A DNA stretch of 64,000 nt from Paratinospora sagittata (GCA_035771175.1 CM069593.1:49206054-49270053); one strand, 5' to 3'; shown: positions 43,023 through 56,240, counted from the stretch's first letter. The notes: a model not told the origin generated them from the sequence alone. Program-made: numbers and translations.

Positions 43023-43097
43023 ATAATTCAAGGTGATCTAACCATTCTCACCTATAATATAAAAAAAAAGTGTCAAAAAAAAGTATCTACTGATTAT
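42893..43097. mobile_element. Foldback MITE of about 200 bp
   Basis: The left arm (AAACATACTTTTTTAAC... ...GTGAGAGTAATTGAATC... ...CGTATCAC) and right arm (GTGATACG... ...ATTCTCACCTATAAT... ...AAAAAAGTATCTAC) are inverted complements over nearly the whole length, meeting at a roughly 11-nt centre near 42990-43000. This is a long-hairpin MITE. The first tandem copy (about 42650-42760) carries only its left arm and centre. Confidence 0.75.
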
Positions 43098-44439
43098 TTT
43101 CCTTTCTATGAATAGATCACCATTTCTTTTCATCGGCGAGGAATTGTGTACCAGTTCGTAGTTGGTAAATAAATGACCAATTTTTATTTTTTTTATTTTA
43201 TTTTTGTCAAGACATTATAATATTATATAATGGAATAAAATGACCAAATTGTACTCCGGTAAAGACAAATGTGTCCTTCTCAAAGAGAATGAATGGTTGA
43301 TTATAAAAACAACGTAATAAATAAAAATAAATAGAGAATGGCGAAGAAAATGCGGTGGAAACGTAGCAAGCCGCCCAATAAACTTATTTTTTCTTTTATT
43401 TTTAAGAAAAATGTTTTATATACCCATCCTGCCAATACTATATTTTAATGTTCGCACTTATTTTTTTAAAATATTTTAAAAATATATGAATATAATACAA
43501 TATTTTTAAATACACGTAAATCTTCAAAATATTTAAAAAATAACATTAACACCATATGAGAACAACCTATTAACAATTTACAGTGACAAAGAAAGAAAAA
43601 AAAATTAAAATAATATATATTGTAAAAAAAATTTAAAAATATAACTAATTGTAATTTAAATATTAACTTAGCTCTTAATGAAATAAAATAAAGAAGTGAT
43701 GGACCCATCTTTACCTTAGTGGCCCCATGATAATAACACCCCTTATTCATAAAAAAGATCAGGGTTCAATTTTATCCTGAGTGAAATATATATATTGGTC
43801 CATGGGTTTAATGTTCTAATGTAAGTCAATATTACTAAGTATGAGCTCTTGATGGTTGTGCTTCTTTTAAAAGCATAAAGTATTTAATTCAAAGCCATTG
43901 GTCGGGCCTTCACAAAAAGAAAGAGTGAAAAAAAATAATTTATGTAGCCAATTCTATCTAATTGAAAAGGAGTTAGGTGTTAGAAATAAATAAATAAATA
44001 AGACTCTCACTTAAAATTACATTATAAAAGTTTATGAGGCACGGTTAGAAATAGTGTTTAATGTTGATCTAATGATACAAAATAATTGTGTTTTCAACCA
44101 CAGTCCCTAGCATAACTTGATTGCAAATAGATTTACTTTAAGGCCCATTTGACATTTGATTTAAAAACAGTTTTTTAAAAGTTGTTTTATAGTTCGTTTT
44201 ATAAAACAAGGGAAAAAATAATAATTGTATTTTTATTTTCTTTACAAATTTTAAAGTTTTATTTTAAAACCATGCAACAAACCAGTTCTAAATTTTATCA
44301 AAACTAATTAAAAAATATTTAACTTTTTATAATCTGACCGATTTAGCCTTGACCGAGCAAAGTGAAAGAAGCAAGTTTATAAAGATGACTATGTATGGTT
44401 AGAAAAAAGGCTTAGTTAGTTATCAACATTTAGTTAGTT
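43098..44439. other. Gene-free AT-rich spacer
   Basis: No gene or element recognised. It has A/T runs and a short ORF at 43466-43750 (minus) with no resemblance to a family. Confidence 0.5.
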
Positions 44440-44640
44440 CGGATGGCTTGACATTCGTTTTCTTTAAACAAGGTCGTAAGTTTAAAACTTTCATCGAGTA
44501 TGAAGCTATTATTTGTTAGAAAACTTTTACATGATCCTATCTGAGTTGAATTCAAGTGAATTAGTTTCGTCGTAAAAAAGAAAATGATACCAGAGGTGCC
44601 ACTCAACGGTAAAACTCAAAAAAAAGAAAAAAGAAAGAAA
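44440..44640 (+). mobile_element. SINE-like element
   Basis: It carries a tRNA-like box-B area (AAGGTCGTAAGTTTAAAACTTTC) and a tail GAATTCAAGTGAATTAGTTTCGTCGTAAA. The same tail in related form occurs near 62525 and, inverted, near 60725. An A-rich (AAAG)n tract follows. Limits are approximate. Confidence 0.5.
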
Positions 44641-45009
44641 GAAAGAAAGACTTAGTTAAGTTAAAGATTAGTTCAACCAAATAAGTTTTTAGGAAATCTT
44701 AAATTTAAAAATAAAAAATTAAATTACATATGAAACAGGGCTTAGTTTTTTTTTTTTTTTTTTAATTACTTTTCATCTTTAAAGATGGGATATAGACATA
44801 GGGTTAAGTTATGGGAATGTAGGTAAGACGTAAGGGCCATTGAAATTGAAGGATGGTGGTGTGGCCTGCAAATGAAGTAAAGCGTATTCGTTAGCTCGCG
44901 CGTCCAAATTAGTGGCTGCTGGTGCAAAGAAAGGAACCCAACGAGGTTCTGTGATTCAGTACCGAGCGGAGTACGTGCGAGCGAGGATGTCAACCTCCTA
45001 ATTACCGAT

Positions 45010-45660
45010 TATGAACAGCAGTAACGAAGGCGTTGTACTCTGCGCCTAAGTCTTCCAATGTATATATCAATTGATCCTTGTAGGACAAGACAATGGTTCA
45101 CCAATAGCTGCAAACTTATCAAAAATGTCTTTAAGCTTGCTCAGATAATCAAAGACAGATATACCTTCCTTCTTGATCTTCATTAGCTGAGATTTGAGCC
45201 CATGATCGTTGCAATGGAAGGTGATTGATAAACTTTGTTGAGTGACTCCCAGATTTCAAACGCTGTGGAGTAACCGATGATTTTGCTCATCATCGCTTTA
45301 GACAAGTGATGAATAAATCCAACTCATAACAAGGCGATTGAGGCGTTGCCATTGTGTATATATTGGGGATTAAGAACTTGCTGCTGTGGATCAAGAAATT
45401 TGATCGGGCAAGGACGAGAACCATCAATAAACTCTTCCAATCCGTTAGCTATGATCGCGTTAAGGATCTGATTCTTCCATAACAAGTGATTCGAATGATC
45501 AAGTTTCACTGTGAGAGATTTGAGTGATCGGTGGGAGAGTAGGGTTTTGAAGGATTGGTAGTGAGTTTTGCTGAGCGGCAATGATCGGAGATTGAACTGG
45601 TAAATCTGGGTTTGGAAATGGTGTTGATGCTTGACCGGAGTTTGATTTGCAGAGGTCAAT
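45010..45660 (-). pseudogene. Ty1/copia gag fragment
   Basis: The minus strand encodes the start of a copia gag: a frame from 45659 with VKLDHSNHLLWKNQILNAI, GLEEFIDGS and ILNPQYI. After stops, words such as FEIWESL, VFDYLSKLKDIFDKFAA and YTLEDLGAEYNAFVTAV continue to about 45010. It is interrupted by stops and frameshifts; no LTR, protease or pol was seen next to it. Confidence 0.8.
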
Positions 45661-47300
45661 CCTAATTAGTTAACTTTACAGAGTATTTTAGTTCAATCTA
45701 GAGTTCATATTGTGTAATCAAACACGGGCAATCAAGAAACTAACTAAAGAAATTTCATGGGCTAATATAATCTTTATGTTCAAACTTCAATGCCGAAAAA
45801 TCATTTAAGCCGGGGAACAAAACCCTATCTCCCCCGCCCCCTCCGCCAAAAAAATAAAAATAAAAATCTGTTCATTCTTGTGATTAAGAGGAAAATGTTC
45901 GGAAAAGGTTTAGGAGAGTTTGTGATTAGATTTAAATGGTGTTTAGTAACTCTATTTACAAACTCTAAAAATATTAGAGGATAATAAATAAAAAATCATT
46001 TTTAAACTAATTTTTTTAATTTTTTTTAACCTCTATTTAAAGTAGAAATATAACCTCTATAAGAATAAGTAAAAAAAAAATTATTTATTTTAGTAGAACT
46101 TAATCCTTTACTGATTTTAAAATAAAAGTAGAGTTATCAAATGTCACCTTAGTCTTATGTTAATAGAGTACAACGATGGTTGTTAGTTATTATGTGATTG
46201 ATGAACGTAGAGCCTTTATTGTTCATCCTTGAAGGTTTACAATCATTTTGATAAATTTTTAAAAGTGTGATCAATCCTATTTTGTTGTTCTTTTTAGTAT
46301 GGTAAAAGTCAAGGGTAGTGCATTTAAAAACTCTAATTAAAGTAAGTTTTCAGATTCAAGTTTGGGAAACGATGCCTATTAATCTAAAGTAAGTTTTTAG
46401 TTTTTTTACGAATTGAAAAATGTTTTAAAAAAATAAATAAATCATGGTTTGGTTTAGTCTTATGTACACATGATTCAATGACAAGTTGTTATAGTTGTAT
46501 CGCAATACAACGCCTCAATTTATTTAACATTATTTTAAACAAGTAAAATTTTTGGCATGAAAGTGAAGGGCCTTTCTTTTGTTGTCAAGAAGGGTGGATG
46601 CAGTCTTTACTTGAAAAAAAATTTCTTACGCTGTACATTATGTATGAAGCACCTACATACTCATTGTGAAAGCACCACTTTCTTTAGTTGTGTATATCAA
46701 CCTAATTAACCAGACCAATTCGACTGAACCGAACTAAAATTATTAGGTTTGGTTGGATTGATTAGTTTATTTGGGTCGGGTTGAGTTCTAAAATGCTTAA
46801 CCTAATTAGTTTGAGGACGGTCACGAGTTCACGCCACCGAAACTTGACTAGCCCAACTCAAACCAAATCGCTTCTAAAAATGTAAAACTTGATTTTATTT
46901 TCCCTTGCATTAACCTGTTTCCCCAAGTTGATTGGGAGAAATGGAATTATGTATGCTCTTTTGTACTCTTTATATATATAATATAATATAATTGATAATG
47001 TTAAGTGTTTATTCGGAATAAATTGAAAATATTAGTGTTAAGAAAGCTATCATTTACAATTAAACTATATATAGATTTAAAAGTTATATTAGATTGTACT
47101 CAAAAGTTGGCCTACTTAAAAGTTAAATGTAGCTTAAAAATGATTAAAAACTAGGCCCAAATCAAATTGACTAACTCAATTCAAGCAAAAATTCTTTAGT
47201 TAGTTTGGTTCGAATTAGGTTAGACGCTTCAGTTAGGTTATATTGGGCTGGGCTGAGTACGCCCCCTGGGCTTCCCCTGCTAATTAGTTACGGGTAAGCT
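45661..47300. other. Gene-free AT-rich spacer upstream of the galactolipid gene
   Basis: No gene recognised. Stretches near 46680-46860 and 47150-47260 are rich in AACCTAAT / GGTTTGGTTGG-like words as in decayed MITEs, but no termini could be defined. Confidence 0.45.
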
Positions 47301-47382
47301 GGCCCGAACCAAATAAAAAAAAAAAAAAACTAAAGCGTGAGTGGCCAGCTGCAAAAGCGTGGAACGAAAGAGATGCGTAGCT

Positions 47383-47390
47383 GGATATTC
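47383..47390 (+). promoter_or_regulatory. Candidate P1BS (PHR1-binding) site
   Basis: GGATATTC matches the P1BS consensus GNATATNC, the site bound by PHR-type regulators of phosphate starvation. It lies about 120 bp before the donor of the predicted leader exon of the DGD2-type gene. The motif is short, so chance occurrence is possible. Confidence 0.45.
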
Positions 47391-47394
47391 TAAC

Positions 47395-47511
47395 TTTATT
47401 CCATACGAAAATTTTTCAAGGTTCGTCTTCTCTTCTGGTCTAATTTTTGAACTCTTCACACACAAGTGATTCAATCATTCTCAATTAATTTTCAATTTCC
47501 GGCGTATTAAG
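47395..47511 (+). other. Predicted 5' untranslated exon of the DGD2-type gene
   Basis: C/T-rich leader-like sequence ends at 47511 with a good donor (TTAAG followed by GTATAG). The matching acceptor is TATTGCAG at 49191-49198, so a 1.7-kb leader intron is likely. The transcription start is unknown. Confidence 0.45.
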
Positions 47512-49253
47512 GTATAGTTTTTATCTAACTCTCTACAATTTCTATCATCAAATCAGAGTTTCTAGGTTGCTGTTCTGTTATTGATGAGGAGATAATCGAA
47601 TCGTTCGTATTTGGTGTTCTTTCTTGTTCATTCGTGTAATTCAGAGCGAAAAGGTTTGATTTTGCGTTCTGGGTATTTTTCAACAACCTTAATTTGTTCA
47701 AATTTTTTTGTAATTTGTGGAAATTTCTTTGTTCTGCTGGTAATAAGCGCTTGATGATAATGTTATGTATTATAAATTCTTTTTGCACCACGGATCATGT
47801 TAACTTTTTTTGAATTTAGGGTTTCTAGTGATTGCTTTCGTAGTTTTGAAATAAAATCAATAGTTTTGGAGTTATTTGCTTCTTGTTTTGTATTTTATTG
47901 GGGTTGATGCAGATGCCTGCTCGTGTAGGAACATTAGAATACAGTAATTGTTGAATATTCTGTTAATTGCGCTTGATTTCTTTTGTTATATATTTCTTTT
48001 GGCTTTTGTGTTATTGCATCTTGGAAGAGAACATTAAGTCTAATGGTCTCTTCCTTTCAAGCTCATGATAATTGAAAGGAAGAATTAATTTAGCCATAAC
48101 AAGACTTCTAGGCTTATCTGCAGCTCATTAGGTCGAGTGGGTAGAATTTATTGCTCAGTTTCATTTGGTTGAACAAAAAAACCCGAATTGGTTATTATGA
48201 GTTGGACTTGAGTTCTTTTATTAAGTAGCTTGCTCAAATTTGGTTTGGATTTACACCGAATTTGAGCATCTTCTGCTAAATTGTATCATCTTGAATTTAT
48301 GAAGTTTGAGTCTGGTTTATGAAGTTTGATTGTTTTCAAGCCACCAAGTTCATGTTTTAAAATCTAATCTTGGATTTTTTTAAGCTTAATGGATTTGTTT
48401 GAAAGCTCAAATATGTTTAAGTTTGCATTTGATTTGAAGTAACTTGGGTTCAATCAAAGTGTGATTTCATGTTTTTTCTTGAATAAATCAAAGGAGATAA
48501 ACAATTAGAAAGTAAAAAAGAAACATATGTAGTTATACGGGTCTGAATTTCCATATAATATAAAAATAAAATTTCATGGCTTATGAATATAACGAAATTC
48601 TTTGTCCCTCTTTTGCCACCATACTACCCTATTTTGGCTCATATCAAGTGGGTGACTTTAGTTGTTGTATTACAGGGTCTGTCAAGAGTCCTACGCTGTT
48701 ATCCTCCTGATTAGATTTTGATTTTTGATAATCTGTTGATAACTGCATTCTTACAATTTGCATAGTTGCAAAGAATACTCTTGAATGTGTCTCATGTGTT
48801 CTATCAAGGTAGCCATTGACAACATGCTTTCTTATGAAAGTGAGTTGCCATTTAGTGGCCAATTAACATCAATTCTTACATAGAAACGGATTTTATCTTT
48901 CATAAGTAATTATGGCCCTGATACAGTGCCATAACTCCTATTCTATAATATTGTTTAAGAGCTTTCTTACCTGTATAAAAAAATAGATCTCCTATCTCTA
49001 TACTTCAAGGGGTTGATTCTCATTACTGATATCCTAAATTCCTAATACTGTATTCCTCTCATAATTAGCATTTACAATTTCTGATCTATTGCACTTTCAA
49101 TTGTAGGTTCTGAGGTTGAATTCTGTGTTGGTTGTATATTTTGGTTAAGAATATGACTTGTAATAATAAACTACATTTTTACCGACATTTTATTGCAGTA
49201 ACGTGAACTTGTGATTTTCCCAAGATACGTCTCGGCATTGAATAGCCCACATA

Positions 49254-49320
49254 ATGGTGGGATTGTAGCCAGTATAATAGACCATTGTGGGGATAGTCGT
49301 GGTCAATGCTGAATGGATAG
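49254..49320 (+). promoter_or_regulatory. Two upstream ORFs in the DGD2-type leader
   Basis: In the leader part of exon 2, ATG GTG GGA TTG TAG occupies 49254-49268. ATG CTG AAT GGA TAG occupies 49306-49320, and the latter overlaps the main ATG (49313-49315) in another frame. Ribosomes using either would tend to miss or re-initiate around the main start. Confidence 0.7.
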
Positions 49321-52300
49321 AAAGCGGCACATAGCAATATTTACCACGGCGAGCCTTCCATGGATGACTGGTACTGCTGTTAATCCTCTATTCCGTGCTG
49401 CGTATCTTGCGAAAGATGGGGACAGGAAGGTCACTTTGGTGATTCCTTGGCTCTCTTTGAAAGATCAAGAACTTGTATATCCCAGTGGAGTCACATTCAC
49501 CTCACCCTTGGAGCATGAAACCTATGTTCGTCGGTGGCTTGAAGAGAGGACGGGATTTATATGTGGGTTTAACATAAACTTTTATCCTGGAAAGGTAAAC
49601 AATTTCTACAATTCATATGACTTTATAAGTTCTATTGGGCATGGAACTATCACCTTGTGTACAAGTAAGAGTTAGAGATTTGTTGTTCAAAAGCTTGAAT
49701 ATTTTGAATCCGAAATAATGTTGTTTTGTCCAAATTGTTAATTCTCTTACACTGGAGCACCCTCTTTTTGAGTCTTGTCACATTGGATGAATCAGTGTCT
49801 TGTCTTGGCTCCAGCACAAATGTAGAGTCTCACCTCAGTTACCCATTCTTCTTGCTTCAGTCTTTTGAGGATTCATGACATGAATTCATTACTTTCAGTT
49901 TTCTAGAGACAAAAGGAGTATTCTAGCTGTTGGGGATATTACAGAAATCATTCCTGAAGAAGAGGCAGACGTTGCTGTGCTTGAGGAGCCAGAGCATCTT
50001 ACATGGTACCATCATGGGCAGAGATGGAAAACCAAATTTTGTCTTGTTATAGGGGTTGTCCATACCAATTATTTGGAATATGTGAAGAGAGAGAAGAATG
50101 GCATGCAAGCCTTTCTGTTGAAATATGTCAATAGTTGGGTTGTTGACATCTACTGTCACAAGGTATATTTCTTTTAAGACTTAATCCTATGCTACCTTTA
50201 TTTTTTGTCTAAATTTGGTTCTGTTAGCCGCTAGCTCAATTCCTGAGTTAAAGTGCATTAGAAGTTCTTAATTGGTGATACATTACAATTGATCAATTCC
50301 TGTAAGATCTTGTATTCATTACATAGAAGTCCTAAAGCCAAGGTATTATATTCTTTCTGGGAAATCAATGCTTAACTTGGTGAATGTCTAGTCTTCTACT
50401 TTGCAAAGGGTGATAGAAGATTATGAGGCAGGTTATTAGTCCTTAAGAAGTGCACAGGAAAGTGATTATAGTTCTTTGCAGCCTCGTCCCTTGTTTTAGA
50501 TTTTGATCAGTTTTACATTTGTTGGAGTTGTGCAATGCTCTCTCTTAGTGATCACAAAGAAAGGGAAATAAATGAATAAATAAATAAAAAGATTCAATTA
50601 ATGTGTGGGTGGCAAGGTTGGGATGTTTTTGGGAGATATGTTCTTTTTTTCTTTCTTTTTTTCAATTTATTACACTTGTTTCATTTTTCTGTTGCTGATT
50701 TTATTGCTTCAGAATGGGTAATTGCTTACGTTGACGGATTCATTGGTTGGTAATTCAATATAATGGGGAATCCTGTTTAGGATGGTGTCTAAAAATTTGG
50801 AAATTGATATTTCTTTTCCATTGAATCCTTTCTGTTTAGAAGTCGTAATTCTAGGATCATGGCATGCTTTTGTATTCAGTGGAATTCTTTTCTTGCTGTA
50901 ACAAGGACTCCTCCCAACTTGTTAGATTCATGGTCTCCTTATTTCTTTTTGAAATTCTTCATTCAGAGTTTCTGCATGTTCTTAGTTCTTTGTTGTAAAT
51001 TTGGTGCCACCTCCTAGATATTGGATGAACATGCTGTACTTTTGTAGTTTTTCTTAGATGTAGTTGTTGCTCCTTTTTCTGTACTTCTTGGCTATGAAAA
51101 TGATGATGATAATGCTCATTTATTTTCAGTGATGAAAGATAAATTTGGCTAATTATTTTCCTTTTTTCTTTTCATAATGAATTATCTGTTAATAAAAGTT
51201 CTGTTTCTTATCAGGTTATTAGACTGTCTGCTGCGACACAGAATCTTCCAAGATCAATAATCTGCAATGTCCATGGTGTCAACCCCAAGTTCCTTGAGAT
51301 TGGCAAGAAAAAGCAAGAGCAGCAGAGGCAGCAGCATGAAGGAACCCGAGCGTTTACAAAGGGTGCATACTACATAGGCAAAATGGTTTGGAGCAAAGGT
51401 TACAAGGAACTTCTTCAACTTCTCGCTAATCACCAAACTCAGCTAACCGGACTTCAGGTTGATTTGTATGGAAATGGGGAAGATTCCGACCAAGTTCGAG
51501 AAGCTGCTAAGAAATTGGATTTGCAAGTTAATGTTCACTCAGGGCGTGACCATGCTGATCCTCTATTTCATGAGTAAGTACTGAATCTATTCCCAACTTT
51601 TTTGGTTTGAAGTCTTGATCATTGTTTTTATCTTTAAATCAGAAAGGATAAAGAGAAAAGAAATTTAGAGGACGCTAAGTTATGGATCATTGTTTGATGG
51701 GTACCACCATGGGGTAATCCCCTAATATTAGAAGTTATTGCATTGAAAATTCTGAATTTGTTAGTCATTTACCATGAATAGGTAGCTGAAATGAATGATG
51801 GATATTCTTGCTATCCCTTGTAAGAACTTGGAAAAAAGTGAAAAAGCTGAGTCTGGAATATTTGGACAAAAACTTGGAAAAAATGTGAAGAAGCCCAGTT
51901 TGGAAAATTTGGGTGCTTGCTTTGGCTATTTTTTGAGTGAACTCAATGAAACATGTGAACCGTGCATAAAGCGCAAATTTTAGCCATGCAAAGAACTTTA
52001 TTACTTGATTCACTCAAATCTTATTAATCATAGGAATATATTCATTTATAACCAAATATAAATTGATATTTTAGCCATTTTCTCGTCGTATGTATTAGTC
52101 TTAGGGTGTTTCATTTGAAAATTTAAAATAAATAAAAACATTAGTAATATACGAATATCTCATTTAGTCTTAATTAAACAGTCAAAGTTTAAATTTTTCT
52201 TTTTGTTACTCAACTTTATGGGTTTTTTTTTGTGAAAATTTCTATTCTGGATGTTTATCAGTTTAGGAGATCACTCATTTCTAATAAACAAATAATGTGA

Positions 52301-52963
52301 TTCATTCTTTCTAAAGCAACAAATCCTTGTAAGAAATGCCACTAGAAGAATGGTTTTGCTCCTATGACATTCTAATTCTCTTTGTTCCTAAATCCAGGAA
52401 TCATTTACTTCACAACTGATGTGGTCTTCCCTTCTTTTTCTTCTTCTTTCAGATACAAAGTGTTTTTAAATCCAAGCACAACTGATGTGGTCTGCACCAC
52501 TACAGCTGAAGCACTGGCAATGGGAAAAGTTGTAATTTGTGCTAACCATCCCTCAAATGAATTCTTCAAGCAATTCCCAAATTGCCACACTTACAATGAT
52601 GGTAATGGGTTTGTGAAACTGATACGAAAGGCTTTGGCTGAAGAACCGGTGCCCCTAACCAATAGCCAGAGGCATGAGCTTTCGTGGGAGGCAGCCACCG
52701 AGCGATTTCTCAAGGCTGCCGGGCTTGATAAGGCCACTGTGGCAAAACAATCTGAAAACCCCAGAATGCAATTCATGTCAATGTCCTTGAAATTGCCAGA
52801 TTTTAGAAGGAAGATAGAGGAAACCTCGGGGTTTTTGCATTATGCGGCTTCGGGGTTTGAGCCTACAAGAAGAGCGTTTGGAGCAATCCCCGGAAGCTTG
52901 CAACCTGATGAGGAGCAATGCCGGGAGCTTGGGTTGCCGTTTCATGCCGGAAAGCATGGATAA
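49313..52963 (+). CDS. DGD2: Digalactosyldiacylglycerol synthase 2 type
   Basis: Transfers galactose from UDP-galactose to monogalactosyldiacylglycerol, making the galactolipid DGDG at the chloroplast envelope; the DGD2 type is the phosphate-starvation form. Coding exons: 49313-49594, 49899-50162, 51215-51573 and 52453-52963. They total 1416 nt, 471 residues, near the ~473 of known DGD2. It begins [17 protein letters not shown] and lacks the long N-terminal extension of DGD1. Signatures: [69 protein letters not shown] and the GT4-family nucleotide-sugar region [18 protein letters not shown] (Glu at about residue 321). No lesion was seen. The start is the only one that fits the family N-terminus. 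Confidence 0.95.
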
Positions 52964-54363
52964 ACTAGAAACTGATCAGTTAGATTCTAATCAACTTGGA
53001 TTCTTCAGTGAACTTTTCAGAGGTGAATGTGTGTTTATCAATCTGATACAAGTCTTGCCTGTGTTCTCCAACTGCAACTCCCATGTAAAATTTAGATACT
53101 CGGTCATTGTGGAGAATTGAAATTGAGTTGTATTATAAGAAGAAGATAATCTTGTTTTTGTAAGTTTCATGTGAGTTTTACCCATTTCAACTATCTTTTG
53201 AAGCGTGTAACAAAGATGGATTTCAAAGTGTTCATGTTTAAGGGTTTATTAAGGTAAGCTCAGGTTTAATTGGAAACAGAAGCATGGGTTTACACTATAT
53301 AAAGCTATAAAAATTACTGACTAATTGAATGACGTGTCTATTATATGTTCATTCTTCTTGATTTGATTTCTAAAATTTTCTTTAGCAAGCAAACATGGCT
53401 AGAATTTTTATGATTTAAGGATTCTTAGAAATCTCAGGTGATATCATTCAAATATTTTTAACTTCTATACCCACCTTTTTAATTTTATAGTGATTCTCAT
53501 GATATAAAGGTTTAGTTTTTCTTCTATATTATATTGATTCTTTTGATATAGAGTTATAGTTTTTATTTTTATTTTTTCAAAACATAAAACCAAAGAACAA
53601 GTATAAGCACAGTTAATGAGATTTTTTGATATGAAAAATTATATTTTTTAATTAAAAATAAAATTGAATATTTAAAAACTTTTTATGATATTGATTCAAA
53701 TTATTATTGAGAAGTGCATTTAAAAAAAACGTTCTTGAAAAATGCTGATCTTACTCAATTTTCTTTAAAAATAGAAACAGTTTGACTAGAGGTAGAGTTA
53801 TATGCATTTAATGGATGATTTTGGAACGAGACACGTAGAGCATTAAATTATAGAGCGGTGGAATGAGAACCTTATTCATTTTTATTATTGTTAATTATTT
53901 AAGTTTATTATTATTGGAGCACCACAGAAAACATGCTCCCTTGTTTCATGCCATATTGCTCTTGCCCTGATTCTCTTCCCACTTTCCCCATTACAAACAA
54001 ACCCTTTCAGCCCCACTGGAATTAATGAACCATTTTATCCATGCTTTCATATATATCAATGTTGGTCAATTGATTCTATTGTCATTTATATATATATAAC
54101 TAAATTTTATATCCAATTGTATAATTAAGCTTTCTATTATTTTTTAGGATAGATATTTAAATTAAATATATGTTAGACTACGTATATGACAAATTTTTTT
54201 GAATAAAATGTGAACTGGGTGTAATGTAATTTATTAGTAGCTCAATGTATATACGAATATACACCATATATTTATTATCACTTCTTTAATTAATTATGAA
54301 GTTCTTAACGGGTGTTTGAATCACTCCGTGCATATATACGTTTAATGAAAATGATAGATTACC
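52964..54363. other. 3' UTR of the DGD2-type gene and spacer
   Basis: The first 200-300 bp should be 3' UTR. The rest is AT-rich with no recognised gene. Confidence 0.5.
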
Positions 54364-54590
54364 AACAGGTAGTAGCTCAGTTGGTTAAGAAACTGAGTAT
54401 AAATGAAGTTAAAGTCTAGATCTCGAGTTTGAGCATGAGTGTGTCTCTATTTATTCGTCCTTATTAAAAGTGTCAACCTAAACGTCTTTACCATACTCGA
54501 GTCCGGAAGAATTAATTTGGCCCAAAGGAAAGAAAGACACCTCCCAGACCTTGTCGAAAAACCGATATAAAAAGAAAAGAAAAGAAAATG
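54364..54590 (+). mobile_element. tRNA-derived SINE
   Basis: GTAGCTCAGTTGGTTAAG is an excellent tRNA A box, followed about 45 nt later by a B-box-like CGAGTTTGAGC. A tRNA-unrelated body then ends near an A-rich AAAAGAAAAGAAAAG tract. It does not fold as a full tRNA, so it is a SINE and not a tRNA gene. Confidence 0.7.
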
Positions 54591-55383
54591 ATAGATTACT
54601 TGTCATTTAAAGGTGACAAATTAACCAATTTATTTATTTAATTTTCTTGATTGATTGGTAATGGTGCAGTTCTATCATGGACATCATAACTAGTTGTTCT
54701 TAAAATAATCAATTATTCATGAAAAGTTTGCATGAAGCATAAAGTTAAGCAAATGGCTATTATGATAACAAGTATATTATTTCCTTTTTCTTTCAATCTT
54801 TTTATCGATAATATATATATATATATTTCATCCAAACAACATATGAATGTAGTGCACATCTTGATGTACAGTGCATAATCCAATAAATATAACTGTAATT
54901 CTTATTATAATTCAACATTATACTTTAGTAGTATAATGCAATTAATCAATACCATTAATATTCCTTTTTATATTTTAGCAAATTAATTGCGTGTTTTTAT
55001 AAACATGTACATCACAATTAAAAACCTTATAATGCTTATTTTCACATAACAATTAGTAAAGTGGTGGATGTTGATGTGACTCAAAGAGATTCTTTTGGAC
55101 CTCATGTCAAGGGAAAAGAAGCAAATGCACCATTAAATTATGCCCTTTGTGCCCTTGGCTAAGCTCTTAACAATCCACCACCCTCCAATTTTTATGCATG
55201 GAAAAATTATTATATATATGGGGATCCACCACTATGATAATTAACTAATTTGCTAGATGTTGGTATATATACAAATTCCTTATATTTAAGTTTTAAGTGC
55301 TTTCATTTGATTTGCCTTTGAAATTGATTATTACAATAATATTCATTAATCTTGATTTATTTATAAGTTGACAACTAACTATA

Positions 55384-55575
55384 ATTGATGTCGTATGACC
55401 ATGTGGTCATGAGTTCGAGTTGTAGAAACAGCCTATTACAAAGTAAGGTAAGACTTCGTACAATGGACCTAAATATAGTCTGACCCTTACATGAGATGAG
55501 ACCCCGCATAAACAGAAGCTTCGAACTGTCCTTTAATACGAATTGGTATTTCTCATACAAATTCAACAAGCCATG
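55384..55575 (+). mobile_element. Au-like plant SINE
   Basis: It has the B-box region GGTCATGAGTTCGAGTTG followed by GAAACAGCCTATTAC, GTAAGGTAAGACTTCGTACA and ATGAGACCCCGCATAA. This is the order typical of the widespread angiosperm Au-type SINE (family knowledge), here with several substitutions. It lies upstream of the PIN gene. Confidence 0.7.
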
Positions 55576-56029
55576 TTCCCAAATTTTTTTTTTTTAAATG
55601 CACCTAGAAAGGGTTAAAAAAGCTTTTGAAAAGTGAAAGTAACATAGCTATGGTGAAAACAAGCTTTCACGAGGGGAGAGAGAATCTTTCAAAAACTCTG
55701 GAGGAGAATCTTGGACTCCCCTTCTTTTTTTTGAACAACTGGGTGATTTGATGTTCAAAGTGTGTTGTCTTGGAGAAACAAAGAATACTGTTTTTCTCAG
55801 TGACTGCAACCTATGCTTTTCATTGGCTGCAATTTAGATCCCTTCACCACAACTTCTCTTTAAGATCTTTTTCATTTCTCTGTCTGCCATTAGAGAACAC
55901 TAACTTCTTAATCTCATCTCAGAGCTGGGTACAGTTCTTTTTCTTATATATATATATGATATTGAAGCATTTTAACTGGTCTCTTTTCTTCTATGTTTGT
56001 GACATGGCTACAGATTGATATGTCTCCTT

Positions 56030-56240
56030 AGCAGCAACAGTGTACTACACAAAAACACCTCATAGTACTCGAGTTCTTCACTTGTTTCCTTACCCGATTC
56101 TTCTCTGGTTAATTTTCCACTTCAATCACTCTAAACTTTCATTCTATTTCAAGTTCCCAATCTGGGTACTTCACTTCAGTTGATACTCTCATCTGGGTAG
56201 TCACCAGAATCCATCAAATTTATTCAAGAAGAACAGAAAA
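56030..56240 (+). promoter_or_regulatory. Probable 5' leader of the PIN gene
   Basis: C/T-rich sequence just before the PIN ATG, as in plant leaders. An 82-codon ORF at 55770-56018 lies just upstream but has no family resemblance. Confidence 0.4.

Noticed and set aside
54369..54440. Possible tRNA gene (GTAGCTCAGTTGGTTAAG)
   Set aside because: The A box is good but the region cannot form a cloverleaf with a B box and acceptor stem at tRNA spacing; a SINE explains it.
55770..56018. 82-codon ORF just upstream of the PIN gene
   Set aside because: No family resemblance; composition is that of a pyrimidine-rich leader. It could be an upstream ORF only if transcription starts before 55770, which the sequence does not show.
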